This document shows, piece by piece, positions 16,230 to 24,530 of a stretch of DNA of 64,000 bases (the stretch's first letter is position 1; each line of letters starts with the position of its first letter). Origin of the DNA: Alphaproteobacteria bacterium AO1-B (GTDB taxonomy: Bacteria; Pseudomonadota; Alphaproteobacteria; Rhizobiales; Stappiaceae); the NCBI GenBank assembly GCA_001890945.1, contig MLAX01000001.1, forward strand, positions 992,001-1,056,000, written 5' to 3'. The notes below the pieces were generated by a model. The model ran no database searches. It was not told where the DNA came from and saw only the letters and a list, made by a program, of their open reading frames with translations. The position numbers and the translations under genes were made by a program.

Positions 16230-17717
16230 TTAGCTGGCGTTGCTGATCGTGATAGCTTTGACTTTGGTGTAGGCATCAAGGCCTTCCCAGCCTTTTTCTC
16301 GGCCATAGCCGGATTTCTTATTGCCGCCAAAGGGCAGTTCCAGACCGCCCGCCCAATAATCGTTGACCGAAACCTGACCGCTGTCGAGCGCATGGGCAAC
16401 CCGCATCGCGCGACCGGTGTCGCGTGTGTAGACACTTGCCATCAGGCCGAACTCCGTGCCGTTCGCCAGCTCGACGGCTTCGTCTTCGGTTTCGAAATTC
16501 TGCACTGACAGGACGGGGCCGAAGATTTCCTCCTGAACGGCCGGGTCGTTGGCGCGCAAATCAGCGATGATGGTCGGCTGGAAAAACCAGCCCTTGCCGG
16601 TTTCCGGATCGGTGGTCACGTCGCCGCCTGTCAGGATGTTGGCACCGCGCACCTTGGCGGCATCGATATGGGCCTTGATCCGGCCAAGGTGCAGATCAGA
16701 GTTGATCGCCCCCATATCCGGGTTCTTAAGGCCATGGCCCACTTTCAGGTTGCTCGCGCGTTCCGTCAGGATAGCGAGGACTTCATCACGCAAGGATTTG
16801 TGCAGGATAAGCCGTGAACCCGCGGAACAGATTTGGCCGGAGTTGGAGAAGATCGCCCAATAGGCACCATCTGCAACCTTTTCCGGATCCGCATCTTCAA
16901 AGGCCACCAGCGGGGACTTTCCGCCGAGTTCCAGCGTAAGCCGGGTGACATTCGGGGCTGCCGTCTGGGCGACATTGACGCCGGTGGTGACGGAGCCCGT
17001 GAACGTCAGCTGCTTGATCCGGGGATCACGAGCAAGTTTGGCGCCAACATCGCTCCCGAGGCCGGTCACAACGTTGATCAGTCCGTCCGGCACACCTGCT
17101 TCGCTGAGGAGCTCAGCCATCACAAGTGCGGTGAACGGTGTCGTCTCTGCGGGCTTGGCAACAACAGAACAGCCAGCGGCAAGGGCAGGGGCAACGCCAC
17201 GCGCAAATGTGGACGTCGGGTAGTTCCAGGGGATGATGTGGCCGGTGACTCCCACCGGCTCGCGTACCGTAAAGGCCGTCAAGTCCGGGCCAAGGTTCAC
17301 CGACCGGCCGTCCAGCTTGTCGGCAGCGCCCGCATAATATTCAAACAGCCGCGCAGAACTTTGAACATCGCCTTGGGCCTCTGCCAGCGTCTTGCCGCTG
17401 TCGAGGACTTCCAGGACCGCGAGGCGATCTGCGTTTTCGCGAAAGACACGGGCGACGTTGTTCAGAACGCGGCAGCGCTCGGACGGCAGAGCACGGGCCC
17501 AGTCTTTGGCGGCTTTTTCGGCCGCCTCGATTGCCGTGTCCATATCGGCCTCGGTGCCGAGCGAAAACTCGGCAAAGGCCTCGGCGCGGGCCGGATCGAA
17601 GCTTTCCATCTTCCGGTCAGAGGCGGAAGTGAACCGCCCGCCGATGAAATGGCCATCCGGGAGGCCATCAATGTGTCCTGTGGAAAGGTAGTTGGCGGCA
17701 AGGTCTTGAACAGTCAT
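16230..17717 (-). CDS. NAD(P)-dependent aldehyde dehydrogenase
   Basis: A 495-residue cytosolic ALDH. Visible blocks are IIPWNYPTSTF (N165), VAKPAETTP, FTGSVTTG, TLELGGKSPL (general base E263), SNSGQICSAGSRL (nucleophile C297) and QEEIFGPVLSVQNF. It is of the betaine-aldehyde/general ALDH class and oxidises an aldehyde to an acid. Its start overlaps the stop of the GMC gene by four bases (ATGA), so it is translationally coupled. It probably takes the aldehyde that the GMC enzyme makes, and hands the acid to the enolase-superfamily enzyme 11 bases downstream. Confidence 0.95.
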   Translation of the reverse strand: MTVQDLAANYLSTGHIDGLPDGHFIGGRFTSASDRKMESFDPARAEAFAEFSLGTEADMDTAIEAAEKAAKDWARALPSERCRVLNNVARVFRENADRLAVLEVLDSGKTLAEAQGDVQSSARLFEYYAGAADKLDGRSVNLGPDLTAFTVREPVGVTGHIIPWNYPTSTFARGVAPALAAGCSVVAKPAETTPFTALVMAELLSEAGVPDGLINVVTGLGSDVGAKLARDPRIKQLTFTGSVTTGVNVAQTAAPNVTRLTLELGGKSPLVAFEDADPEKVADGAYWAIFSNSGQICSAGSRLILHKSLRDEVLAILTERASNLKVGHGLKNPDMGAINSDLHLGRIKAHIDAAKVRGANILTGGDVTTDPETGKGWFFQPTIIADLRANDPAVQEEIFGPVLSVQNFETEDEAVELANGTEFGLMASVYTRDTGRAMRVAHALDSGQVSVNDYWAGGLELPFGGNKKSGYGREKGWEGLDAYTKVKAITISNAS

Positions 17718-19351
17718 GCGGAGGCTCTTTTGTGATCTTCCAGAATTATATCAGCGCCCTTCAGGGCAAGCATCATGGTGGGGGCGTTGGTGTTGCCTGA
17801 GGTAATGTTCGGGAACGCCGACGCGTCTACCACACGGAGGCGCTCTATACCGTGAACTTTCAAACGGTTGTCGACAACCGACGTTTCGGCACTCGCACCC
17901 ATCCGGCACGTTGAAACAGGATGATAGACCGTCCCGGCACGGGATCGGAAATCGTCCAGGAGGCCTTGATCGTCCAGTTTCAAAAGGTCTGGTCCGGTAG
18001 GCCGGTCGACGATCGCCTGTAAGGCCTTGCTCGCCATGATTTTCTGACAAAGCCGGCCGCCGGAGATAACCGTGTTCCGATCTTCGTCCGTCGACAGTGA
18101 GTTCGGCTGAATGGATGGCGCGACAGAACAGTCTGCGCTTTTGATATCGATCCGGCCCCGGCTGGTCGGACGTGCCGGCTGGGCGCAGATGATGAAGCCG
18201 TTGAAGGGATCAAGGGTAAAGCGGGAGGAACCGCCGGAGGATTTCATCTGATAACTGATCGGATTGAAATAGATTTGCTGATCCGGCTGGGTGAGCTCCT
18301 TGCGCGAGCGTAAGAAGCCACCGCACTGATTGACCGACAGGGCCAAGGGGCCTTTGCGCGACAGGGCATATTGGAACGCTGCGCGCATTTGGCCGATCAG
18401 TGGCCGCAGAACTGCATTCAGCGTTGGTTCATGGGCTTGAAACGTGTAATTCGCAGCCAAGTGATCCTGCAGGTTTCCGCCCACATTGTCGTTGGCTTGG
18501 ATGACCGGAAGGCCGAGCGATTGCAAAAGCTGCCCCGGTCCAATACCTGAGAGCTGAAGCAGTTGCGGTGAGGCAATCGCACCGGCGGACAAGATAACTT
18601 CCCGGCCGGCGGTCAAAACTTCGCCGGATACCAATTGAACGCCGGTTGCGCGCTGTCCCTCAAAGAGGATGCGTTTTGCCTGCGCGGCCGTGCGCACTGT
18701 CAGATTTGGGCGTTTGAGGGCGGGGTGCAAAAAGGCGCGAGACGAAGAGCACCGAAGTCCGACTTTCGTGTTGATGTGGTAGATCCCGGCCCCTTCGGGC
18801 TGATCGCCGTTGAAGTCTTCCGACAAAGGCAGGCCGGTTTCCGTGATCGCAGCAAAGAAATGACGGTTCAGCGTGTGGATCTCGCGGGAGATGTCCTGAA
18901 CGTTGATCGGGCCGCTGCCCCGCTTACTCCCATCCGCACCGGTCTTTGTTTCCAGGCGCTCGAAGGTTTCACGCACGGTGGACCATGACCACCCGTTTGC
19001 GCCTGAGCTTTCCCAGTCGTCGTAGTCTTGCGGCAAGCCCCGGCAATACACCATGGCATTGATAGACCCTGAACCCCCGAGCATTTTGCCGCGTGGCCAA
19101 TAGAGCGACCGGCCATTCAGTCCGCTGTCAGCTTCGGTCATGAATTGCCAGGTGCGTTTTGGATCGGCGTAGAGCTTGCCGTAGCCAAGTGGCAGTGAGA
19201 CCCACGGTGAATCGTCGGCCCCTCCCGCTTCCAAAAGCAGCACCGTCGTGCCGGGGTCCGCACTCAAACGTTCGGCCAGAATGCAGCCCGCCGAACCGGC
19301 GCCCACAATGATGTAATCGGCTGTTTGCAAAGTCGGATCTGCTCCGGTCAT
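17714..19351 (-). CDS. GMC-family FAD oxidoreductase (choline/alcohol dehydrogenase-like)
   Basis: A 545-residue flavoprotein. It opens with the dinucleotide fold DYIIVGAGSAGCILAERL, then WPRGKMLGGSGSINAM, GAIASPQLLQLSGIG, the YHPVSTCRMG active-site region and the C-terminal DASAFPNITSGNTNAPTMM. GMC enzymes oxidise primary alcohols, including choline, to aldehydes. The open frame reaches 19477, but ATG 19351 has TGGAG seven bases upstream and puts the FAD fold at the expected position. First gene of the GMC-ALDH-enolase operon, divergent from a LysR-type regulator. Choline dehydrogenase is one possibility, but the enolase partner argues for another alcohol. Confidence 0.94.
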   Translation of the reverse strand: MTGADPTLQTADYIIVGAGSAGCILAERLSADPGTTVLLLEAGGADDSPWVSLPLGYGKLYADPKRTWQFMTEADSGLNGRSLYWPRGKMLGGSGSINAMVYCRGLPQDYDDWESSGANGWSWSTVRETFERLETKTGADGSKRGSGPINVQDISREIHTLNRHFFAAITETGLPLSEDFNGDQPEGAGIYHINTKVGLRCSSSRAFLHPALKRPNLTVRTAAQAKRILFEGQRATGVQLVSGEVLTAGREVILSAGAIASPQLLQLSGIGPGQLLQSLGLPVIQANDNVGGNLQDHLAANYTFQAHEPTLNAVLRPLIGQMRAAFQYALSRKGPLALSVNQCGGFLRSRKELTQPDQQIYFNPISYQMKSSGGSSRFTLDPFNGFIICAQPARPTSRGRIDIKSADCSVAPSIQPNSLSTDEDRNTVISGGRLCQKIMASKALQAIVDRPTGPDLLKLDDQGLLDDFRSRAGTVYHPVSTCRMGASAETSVVDNRLKVHGIERLRVVDASAFPNITSGNTNAPTMMLALKGADIILEDHKRASA

Positions 19352-19500
19352 TTGATCGCTCCAGTAACTGTCGATGAGATTGCAAAAAGCCTGAAGCGAA
19401 AAATCATTTGGTGTAACATTGAAAAAATTTGAAGGAGGCAACGGGCGCGCAATGAGAAATGGAGCGATCTTCGACACAATCCAGCGGCTGAGAACCTTGG

Positions 19501-20385
19501 ATGGCCTATAACCTTCCGCCCTTGCCGTGGTTGAGAGCGTTCGAAGCAGCGGCCCGGCTCGGAAATTTCACGCGTGCTGCCGAAGAACTCCTGATTACGC
19601 CGGCCGCTGTCAGCTATCAGGTGCGCCAGCTGGAGCAGCAGCTCGGATATCCATTGTTTGATCGCCTGCACCGGGAGTTGAAACTAACCCGGCTCGGGCA
19701 GACCTATCTGCCGTCGGTGGAAAAGGCGTTTTCCGATCTCTCGATTGCAACGGTTTCGGTCTTTGGCGGGCGGGAGCGGAAGCCGGTCCGGTTCCGTTGC
19801 CTGTCCAGTTTCGGGCACCTCTGGATGATTCCTCGGCTTGCGGCTTTTCAGGCGGAGAGCCCCGGTGTTGACGTTCAAATGATCTCCGCCGCCTGGGCTG
19901 AGACCCTCAATCCGGATCTTTTTGAGATTGATGTGCGGTTTGGCGATGGAACCTGGAGTGACGGCGCTGTTGAGTTCCTGGTCAACGACCCGGTGATCGC
20001 CGTTTGCCATCCTGATCTTGCGTTGGACAGCACGAAGAGCGACGTGGAACAGCTCAGTCAGGCTGTCCGGCTCGACATCATGGGCGTTCTGGATACATGG
20101 GAGAGCTTTTTCCGTCTTTATGGATATGCAGCTCCAGGGCGGTCAGGGCTGCAGGTAGACCAAACTCTGTCTGCCCTCGAGCTGGCGGCCCTTGGTCATG
20201 GCCATGCACTCGTTTTGGAAACGCTCGCCAAACCCTATCTGGAAAGCGGTCGGCTCATTCGCTCTACGGACAAGGTCATCACAAGCCGGCACAGTTATTA
20301 TTTGGTGACGTCCGGACCCCGCCAAGCGCTAAGCCCTGAGGCTCAGGCCTTTTGCGACTGGCTGATCCGTGAAATGCGGGCTTAG
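19501..20385 (+). CDS. LysR-type regulator, GcvA-like
   Basis: 294 residues. The winged-helix N-terminus (MAYNLPPLPWLRAFEAAARLG, then NFTRAAEELLITPAAVSYQV and LEQQLGYPLFDR) is of the GcvA subgroup. A substrate-binding domain follows (about 92-294), with VRFRCLSSFGHLWMIPRL and FEIDVRFGDGTW. It faces away from the GMC operon over 149 bp, the usual arrangement for a regulator of the divergent genes, probably answering to the pathway substrate. The ATG is not preceded by a strong ribosome site. Its 3' end lies 11 bp from the convergent cti gene. Confidence 0.93.
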   Translation: MAYNLPPLPWLRAFEAAARLGNFTRAAEELLITPAAVSYQVRQLEQQLGYPLFDRLHRELKLTRLGQTYLPSVEKAFSDLSIATVSVFGGRERKPVRFRCLSSFGHLWMIPRLAAFQAESPGVDVQMISAAWAETLNPDLFEIDVRFGDGTWSDGAVEFLVNDPVIAVCHPDLALDSTKSDVEQLSQAVRLDIMGVLDTWESFFRLYGYAAPGRSGLQVDQTLSALELAALGHGHALVLETLAKPYLESGRLIRSTDKVITSRHSYYLVTSGPRQALSPEAQAFCDWLIREMRA

Positions 20386-20396
20386 AACCCGGGGCT

Positions 20397-22772
20397 CTAG
20401 TCAAAATTGAAGGTGAAACCGAAGAGCCGCTCGATCGGATCTGTCACTTTCGGGTCGGTATAGCGATTGAGATCTAGAAGACCGGCTTCAACAGCATCTT
20501 GTGCGTTCAAGGCAGCTTGAACCTGATCAAAAACCATCCAAAACTCTGCATGTGTCCGACGAATGCCGAAGGTCTCCACCACTTCTTGAAAATCCGTCTG
20601 ACTGCGAACCGCGCTCAATGCCTCGACAAACTCGGGAAGCGCAGCCTCTTTCACTTGGAAGATAAAGTTCGGGTAGCTGCTGAATTGGCCCGGAACAATC
20701 GTCATCGCGTCATCTTCCGGCTTGCGGCGCAAATCCTCGTTGAAGACGAAGGCAACGTTGCTGTGTGCCATGTCGTGCACCAGCGTGTAGATCTCGTCGT
20801 TCTCCGCGCGCTCCACAACAAGCACGGCGATGTCGGGCATGAACTTTGCAAACGGCGTGGGTTTCACTGTCAGCGGGCGCAACTGCCCGGCTGATGTCTC
20901 AGGCGAAGCACAAGCGTCCCCGGCGCAGCGGTTGATCGGGTCGGCCTTCGGCCAGAGGCCCGGCTCAATCTGAAGGAGTTCGTTCAGAAATTCGGCCTTT
21001 GGTGTTTGGGTCTGAAAAGTTATGCCGGTTGGTGTTTCGGTATCGAGAGGCGCTTCTTTCCATCGGTCGACAAGGGAAACGAGAGTCCCCTGGTACCAGG
21101 AGCTGTGGAGCGGGTCCCGGCTTTTGGGAGGCAGAAAGGACAGGAACATCCGTTCGCCTTCACGGCGCAGGCTGTCCATGTAAAGACGCGTTGTCAGTTG
21201 GTGTTCGACATTTCCGAAGACGTCGAACCCGGCGACTAGATTGTAATAGATCCGTTCAAACAGAGGGAAATCGATCACCCAGGCGGTTTCAGGTATGGAC
21301 CCCGCAAAGCCGCGCACCACAGATGCGGATGAGAAGTTCCGGTAAACGGTCAACCGGGCATCATGGTTATTGCCATCCCCGTCCCAGATGTCCTGATAAA
21401 CTAAGCCGCCGGTCGTCCGGGCAGCATGCCTGTAGCGGGCCTGCCGAAACTCCTGATACTTGATAGGGCCAAGTGTCAGAAAATTACGCATTCGGCCCGA
21501 AATCGAGCTGTCTGAGACGGCGACCGGCAGTTCCAGAATGGGTGTTGCTTGTGGCAGATAATCAGGGTCGGTCACAGAAAGATCGGCATCAGGATCGAGG
21601 AACGATACCCAGAAACGGTCCTCGATCACATTCACCGCGACCTGGCCATAACACACCGGTCCGCGGATGAAAGAGCGAACAAAATAAAGAGCATTGTCGA
21701 GCAGGAATTGATAGCGGCTGCGGGCCGGGATTGCCGCGAAGGTCGAGAGCGGATTGCCGCCAGCAGTCGTAGAGTAGGCTGGCAGCGCATCTAACGACCA
21801 GTCGGGTTTCAGGAACAATTCGGTGTAGCGGGCAAGCCGCTTCTGTCCGATTTCATAGACGATGTGCTGCTTGTGCAGGATCGTCTCGTTCAACGGGATC
21901 AGGCGGTAGAAGAAACGGCCGCCCGGATCATCAAAGGGGCGGCGCGACGCAATTTCATCGGCCGGTTCACCCGGTGCAGTTCTAGACCGGATCAAACGGA
22001 AAAAGCGGTCCGGATGATCGCCTTCAAGGTGCAGATGCGCCAGGAACAGATGTTCGTAGATGTAGCGGGCAACGAGTTTCGATTTCAGCGCCGTTTGATT
22101 GAAGAACCCTTCAATTTCAGCCGCCTGCGCCGAGACACCTGGTGGGAGATCAACGGGCTCCACGGTGCCGGGCGCCCCGGCCTTGGCCCAGGCCAGTAAA
22201 ATCCGGTAGTCGCTTTCTGGAAGCGGAGCCATACCGTAAGGCATACCGCCAAACTGATGATCGTTCAGATAGTCTGCCGTTTCATTTGGCGCAGGGCACG
22301 ACGTGTCCCGGTTCAATCCGAGCTCAACTTCGTCTGGCAATGCCGCGCCCAGTATAAACGGATTGTCGCGCCCGGACTGCAGCAATTGTACAAGCGTCGA
22401 AGGTTGTTCTGATGTTCCCGTGACCGGAAAGAATCCCTTTTGCCGCCATTCTGGAACAGTCTTCGCATCGATCCTCAACCGCGTCATTGGTGCATCATCA
22501 AGGCGGGAAGATTCGTAGACCTTTTGTTTGCTAGCCCCTCTGGCCCATCCATCGGGGGAAGACAGTTTGAGTTGGCAGGGGGCATCATAGCAGCCGTGAC
22601 ACACCACGCAGCGGTTGTTTAGTACATCCTGAACCTGCGTTTGAGGGGAGTGTTGCGCCTGCGCAGGACTGACAATCAGGAGGCCAAGCCCCACCGACGC
22701 CAGAGCGGGTTTGACCCTGCCGAAGGTTGTGCCTTTAAGGAGTGCCAAATAGGGGCTCAACACGTGTGGCAT
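20397..22772 (-). CDS. cti: Periplasmic fatty acid cis-trans isomerase with c-type haem
   Basis: 791 residues. A signal peptide (about 24-41, ending SPAQAQ) exports it. The haem site is CVVCHGCYDAPCQLKL near residues 54-69, followed by GWARGASKQKVYESSRL, both characteristic of Cti. The rest matches the single long Cti domain (GMPYGMAPLPESDYRILLAW; YIYEHLFLAHLHLEGD; FVRSFIRGPVCYGQVAVNV; LVHDMAHSNVAFVF). Cti turns cis-unsaturated membrane acyl chains into trans ones without cofactor turnover, a fast response to solvents or heat, described mainly in Pseudomonas and Vibrio. A small membrane protein gene lies six bases upstream on the same strand. Confidence 0.93.
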   Translation of the reverse strand: MPHVLSPYLALLKGTTFGRVKPALASVGLGLLIVSPAQAQHSPQTQVQDVLNNRCVVCHGCYDAPCQLKLSSPDGWARGASKQKVYESSRLDDAPMTRLRIDAKTVPEWRQKGFFPVTGTSEQPSTLVQLLQSGRDNPFILGAALPDEVELGLNRDTSCPAPNETADYLNDHQFGGMPYGMAPLPESDYRILLAWAKAGAPGTVEPVDLPPGVSAQAAEIEGFFNQTALKSKLVARYIYEHLFLAHLHLEGDHPDRFFRLIRSRTAPGEPADEIASRRPFDDPGGRFFYRLIPLNETILHKQHIVYEIGQKRLARYTELFLKPDWSLDALPAYSTTAGGNPLSTFAAIPARSRYQFLLDNALYFVRSFIRGPVCYGQVAVNVIEDRFWVSFLDPDADLSVTDPDYLPQATPILELPVAVSDSSISGRMRNFLTLGPIKYQEFRQARYRHAARTTGGLVYQDIWDGDGNNHDARLTVYRNFSSASVVRGFAGSIPETAWVIDFPLFERIYYNLVAGFDVFGNVEHQLTTRLYMDSLRREGERMFLSFLPPKSRDPLHSSWYQGTLVSLVDRWKEAPLDTETPTGITFQTQTPKAEFLNELLQIEPGLWPKADPINRCAGDACASPETSAGQLRPLTVKPTPFAKFMPDIAVLVVERAENDEIYTLVHDMAHSNVAFVFNEDLRRKPEDDAMTIVPGQFSSYPNFIFQVKEAALPEFVEALSAVRSQTDFQEVVETFGIRRTHAEFWMVFDQVQAALNAQDAVEAGLLDLNRYTDPKVTDPIERLFGFTFNFD

Positions 22773-22778
22773 CTCCCG

Positions 22779-23012
22779 TCATTCCTGATCTTCAGGCAGT
22801 TTCGTTGTCGAGCCTTTGTAGGCGATGAGATACCCATAGAACGCATAAGCCGTAATCGCCCCTACGATGATCGCCCAGGTTTGGTTGTCATTATAATATT
22901 CCACGCCCGTCCAGGCTGCACAAAAGCCGACGATCAGGATCCGCCTCCAGAGAGGATCCAGCCAGGGATGTTCAAATCCACCAAACACAAATTTGCCTTT
23001 CTTCTTCGCCAT
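22779..23012 (-). CDS. Small two-helix membrane protein, DUF3329-like
   Basis: 77 residues. After a basic start, the FEHPWLDPLWRRILIVGFCAAWTG stretch and a second helix (WAIIVGAITAYAFYGYLIAY) give two membrane segments, resembling the HPxxxPLWxR two-helix DUF3329-type proteins. It lies six bases before cti and so is probably co-transcribed with it; a role near the isomerase is only a guess. Reading frame, composition and spacing support a real gene. Confidence 0.72.
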   Translation of the reverse strand: MAKKKGKFVFGGFEHPWLDPLWRRILIVGFCAAWTGVEYYNDNQTWAIIVGAITAYAFYGYLIAYKGSTTKLPEDQE

Positions 23013-23060
23013 CAGTGGCGATGACTGGCTTCGGGGCTTCCTTAAGGTAAGGTGTCAAGA

Positions 23061-23072
23061 TGTTGCGCAACA
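23061..23072. promoter_or_regulatory. 12-bp perfect palindrome between cti and the FAD oxidase genes
   Basis: TGTTGCGCAACA is self-complementary and sits in the 191-bp divergent promoter region. It may be an operator for one or both directions. No regulator gene is adjacent. Confidence 0.3.
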
Positions 23073-23203
23073 AAGTGAAATTCCAACAGCCTTCGCCTTT
23101 TTGCCTTGCAACATTGGTCACAAGAGAACAGGGTAATCAAGCTGGCCGATGCTGAAAAGGCCATCTGCATCATGACACCATTCATGTTTACCGGCACCGC
23201 GAC

Positions 23204-24529
23204 ATGCTGAATTCGCTTGATCTTCTGACCGCCAATGACACACCGGGCCAACACCCGCCCTCCTACTATGCTGCAACAGCACGGTGGCAGACGACCTATG
23301 CACCGTTGGACGGGCCACGGGCTGCCGATGTGGTGATTGTCGGTGCCGGTTATACTGGGCTTTCCGCGGCACTTCATCTCGCCGAGCGCGGCTTGGACGT
23401 TGTTCTTCTTGAAGCCAACCGCGTCGGTTGGGGCGCGTCCGGACGCAACGGAGGACAAGTCGGATCCGGTCAGCGTGTCGAACAGGATGTCCTGGAAACT
23501 CGTCACGGCATGTCTCATGCAAAACTTCTTTGGGATCTGGCGGAGGATTCCAAAGCGCTTGTCAAAGACCTGATCGCGAAACACGAGATTGCCTGCGACT
23601 ACACGCCTGGAATTCTTCACGCCGATCATCGCAAGTCCTACGTGGAAGACAGCCGAGACCATGTGGAACATCTCCGGCTGACATACGGCTACGAGCAAAT
23701 CAGGTTTGTCGATGGTGATGAGATCAGCGGCATGGTCGGCAGTCCGAAGTATTTCGGCGGATCGCTGGATATGGGTGCGGGACACCTCCATCCGTTGAAC
23801 TATGCGCTGGGCCTGGCGCGCGCTGCAGATAAGGCGGGCGCGAAAATCTTCGAAGAGACCAAGGTGACTGGCATTGAAGAGCAAGCGTCCGGCGGTGTGC
23901 AGGTCACAGCGGACACCGGCACTGTGAAAGCCCGCCATCTGATCCTTGCCTGCAATGGCTATCTCGGCAAACTCAACCGGGAAACGGCAGCCCATGTCAT
24001 GCCGATCAACAACTTCATTGTTGCGACAAAGCCGTTTTCCGAGGACGAAGCGCGGGCCCTGATCCGCGACAATGTCGCGGTCGCCGACAGCAAGTTCGTG
24101 ATCAACTACTTCCGTTTGTCTGCTGATCGGCGTCTGTTGTTCGGCGGCGGCGAGAATTACGGCTATCGTTTCCCGGAGGACATCAAGTCGTTTGTCCGCA
24201 GGCCGATGACAGAGATTTATCCGCAGCTGGCGGACGTCGAAATCGACTATGGCTGGGGTGGAACTCTCGCCATCACTCCAAAGCGGATGCCATATTTCGC
24301 ACGCGTCAAACCCAACATCCTGACCGCGACCGGCTATTCCGGCCATGGCGTCGCCATGGCAACGCTTGGAGGGCAGCTACTGGCCGAAGCCATTGCTGGG
24401 ACTGCGGGGCGGTTTGATGTCTTTGAACGGCTTGATATTCCGGCGTTCCCGGGGGGCGACAAGTTGCGTTTTCCGCTGCTCGTCCTAGCTATGACATGGT
24501 TCTCACTGAGGGATCGGCTCGGCATCTAA
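23204..24529 (+). CDS. FAD-dependent amine oxidase, gamma-glutamylputrescine oxidase-like
   Basis: 441 residues of the DAO/PuuB type. HPPSYYAAT and ARWQTTYAPLDG precede the FAD fold ADVVIVGAGYTGLSAALHL and EANRVGWGASGRNGGQVGSG. A central NYFRLSADRRLLFGGGE block and the C-terminal ATGYSGHGVAMATLGGQLLAEA close the domain. These enzymes oxidise amines such as gamma-glutamylputrescine, giving an aldehyde, ammonia and H2O2. The gene precedes a second, related oxidase by one base, an unusual tandem. No gamma-glutamylputrescine synthetase or hydrolase is in the window, so the polyamine role is an inference from likeness. Confidence 0.9.
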   Translation: MLNSLDLLTANDTPGQHPPSYYAATARWQTTYAPLDGPRAADVVIVGAGYTGLSAALHLAERGLDVVLLEANRVGWGASGRNGGQVGSGQRVEQDVLETRHGMSHAKLLWDLAEDSKALVKDLIAKHEIACDYTPGILHADHRKSYVEDSRDHVEHLRLTYGYEQIRFVDGDEISGMVGSPKYFGGSLDMGAGHLHPLNYALGLARAADKAGAKIFEETKVTGIEEQASGGVQVTADTGTVKARHLILACNGYLGKLNRETAAHVMPINNFIVATKPFSEDEARALIRDNVAVADSKFVINYFRLSADRRLLFGGGENYGYRFPEDIKSFVRRPMTEIYPQLADVEIDYGWGGTLAITPKRMPYFARVKPNILTATGYSGHGVAMATLGGQLLAEAIAGTAGRFDVFERLDIPAFPGGDKLRFPLLVLAMTWFSLRDRLGI

Positions 24530-24530
24530 A

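Noticed and set aside
23042..24346. Long open frame (434 codons) on the - strand across the first FAD oxidase
   Set aside because: Shadow of a well-supported gene on the other strand; no recognisable fold.
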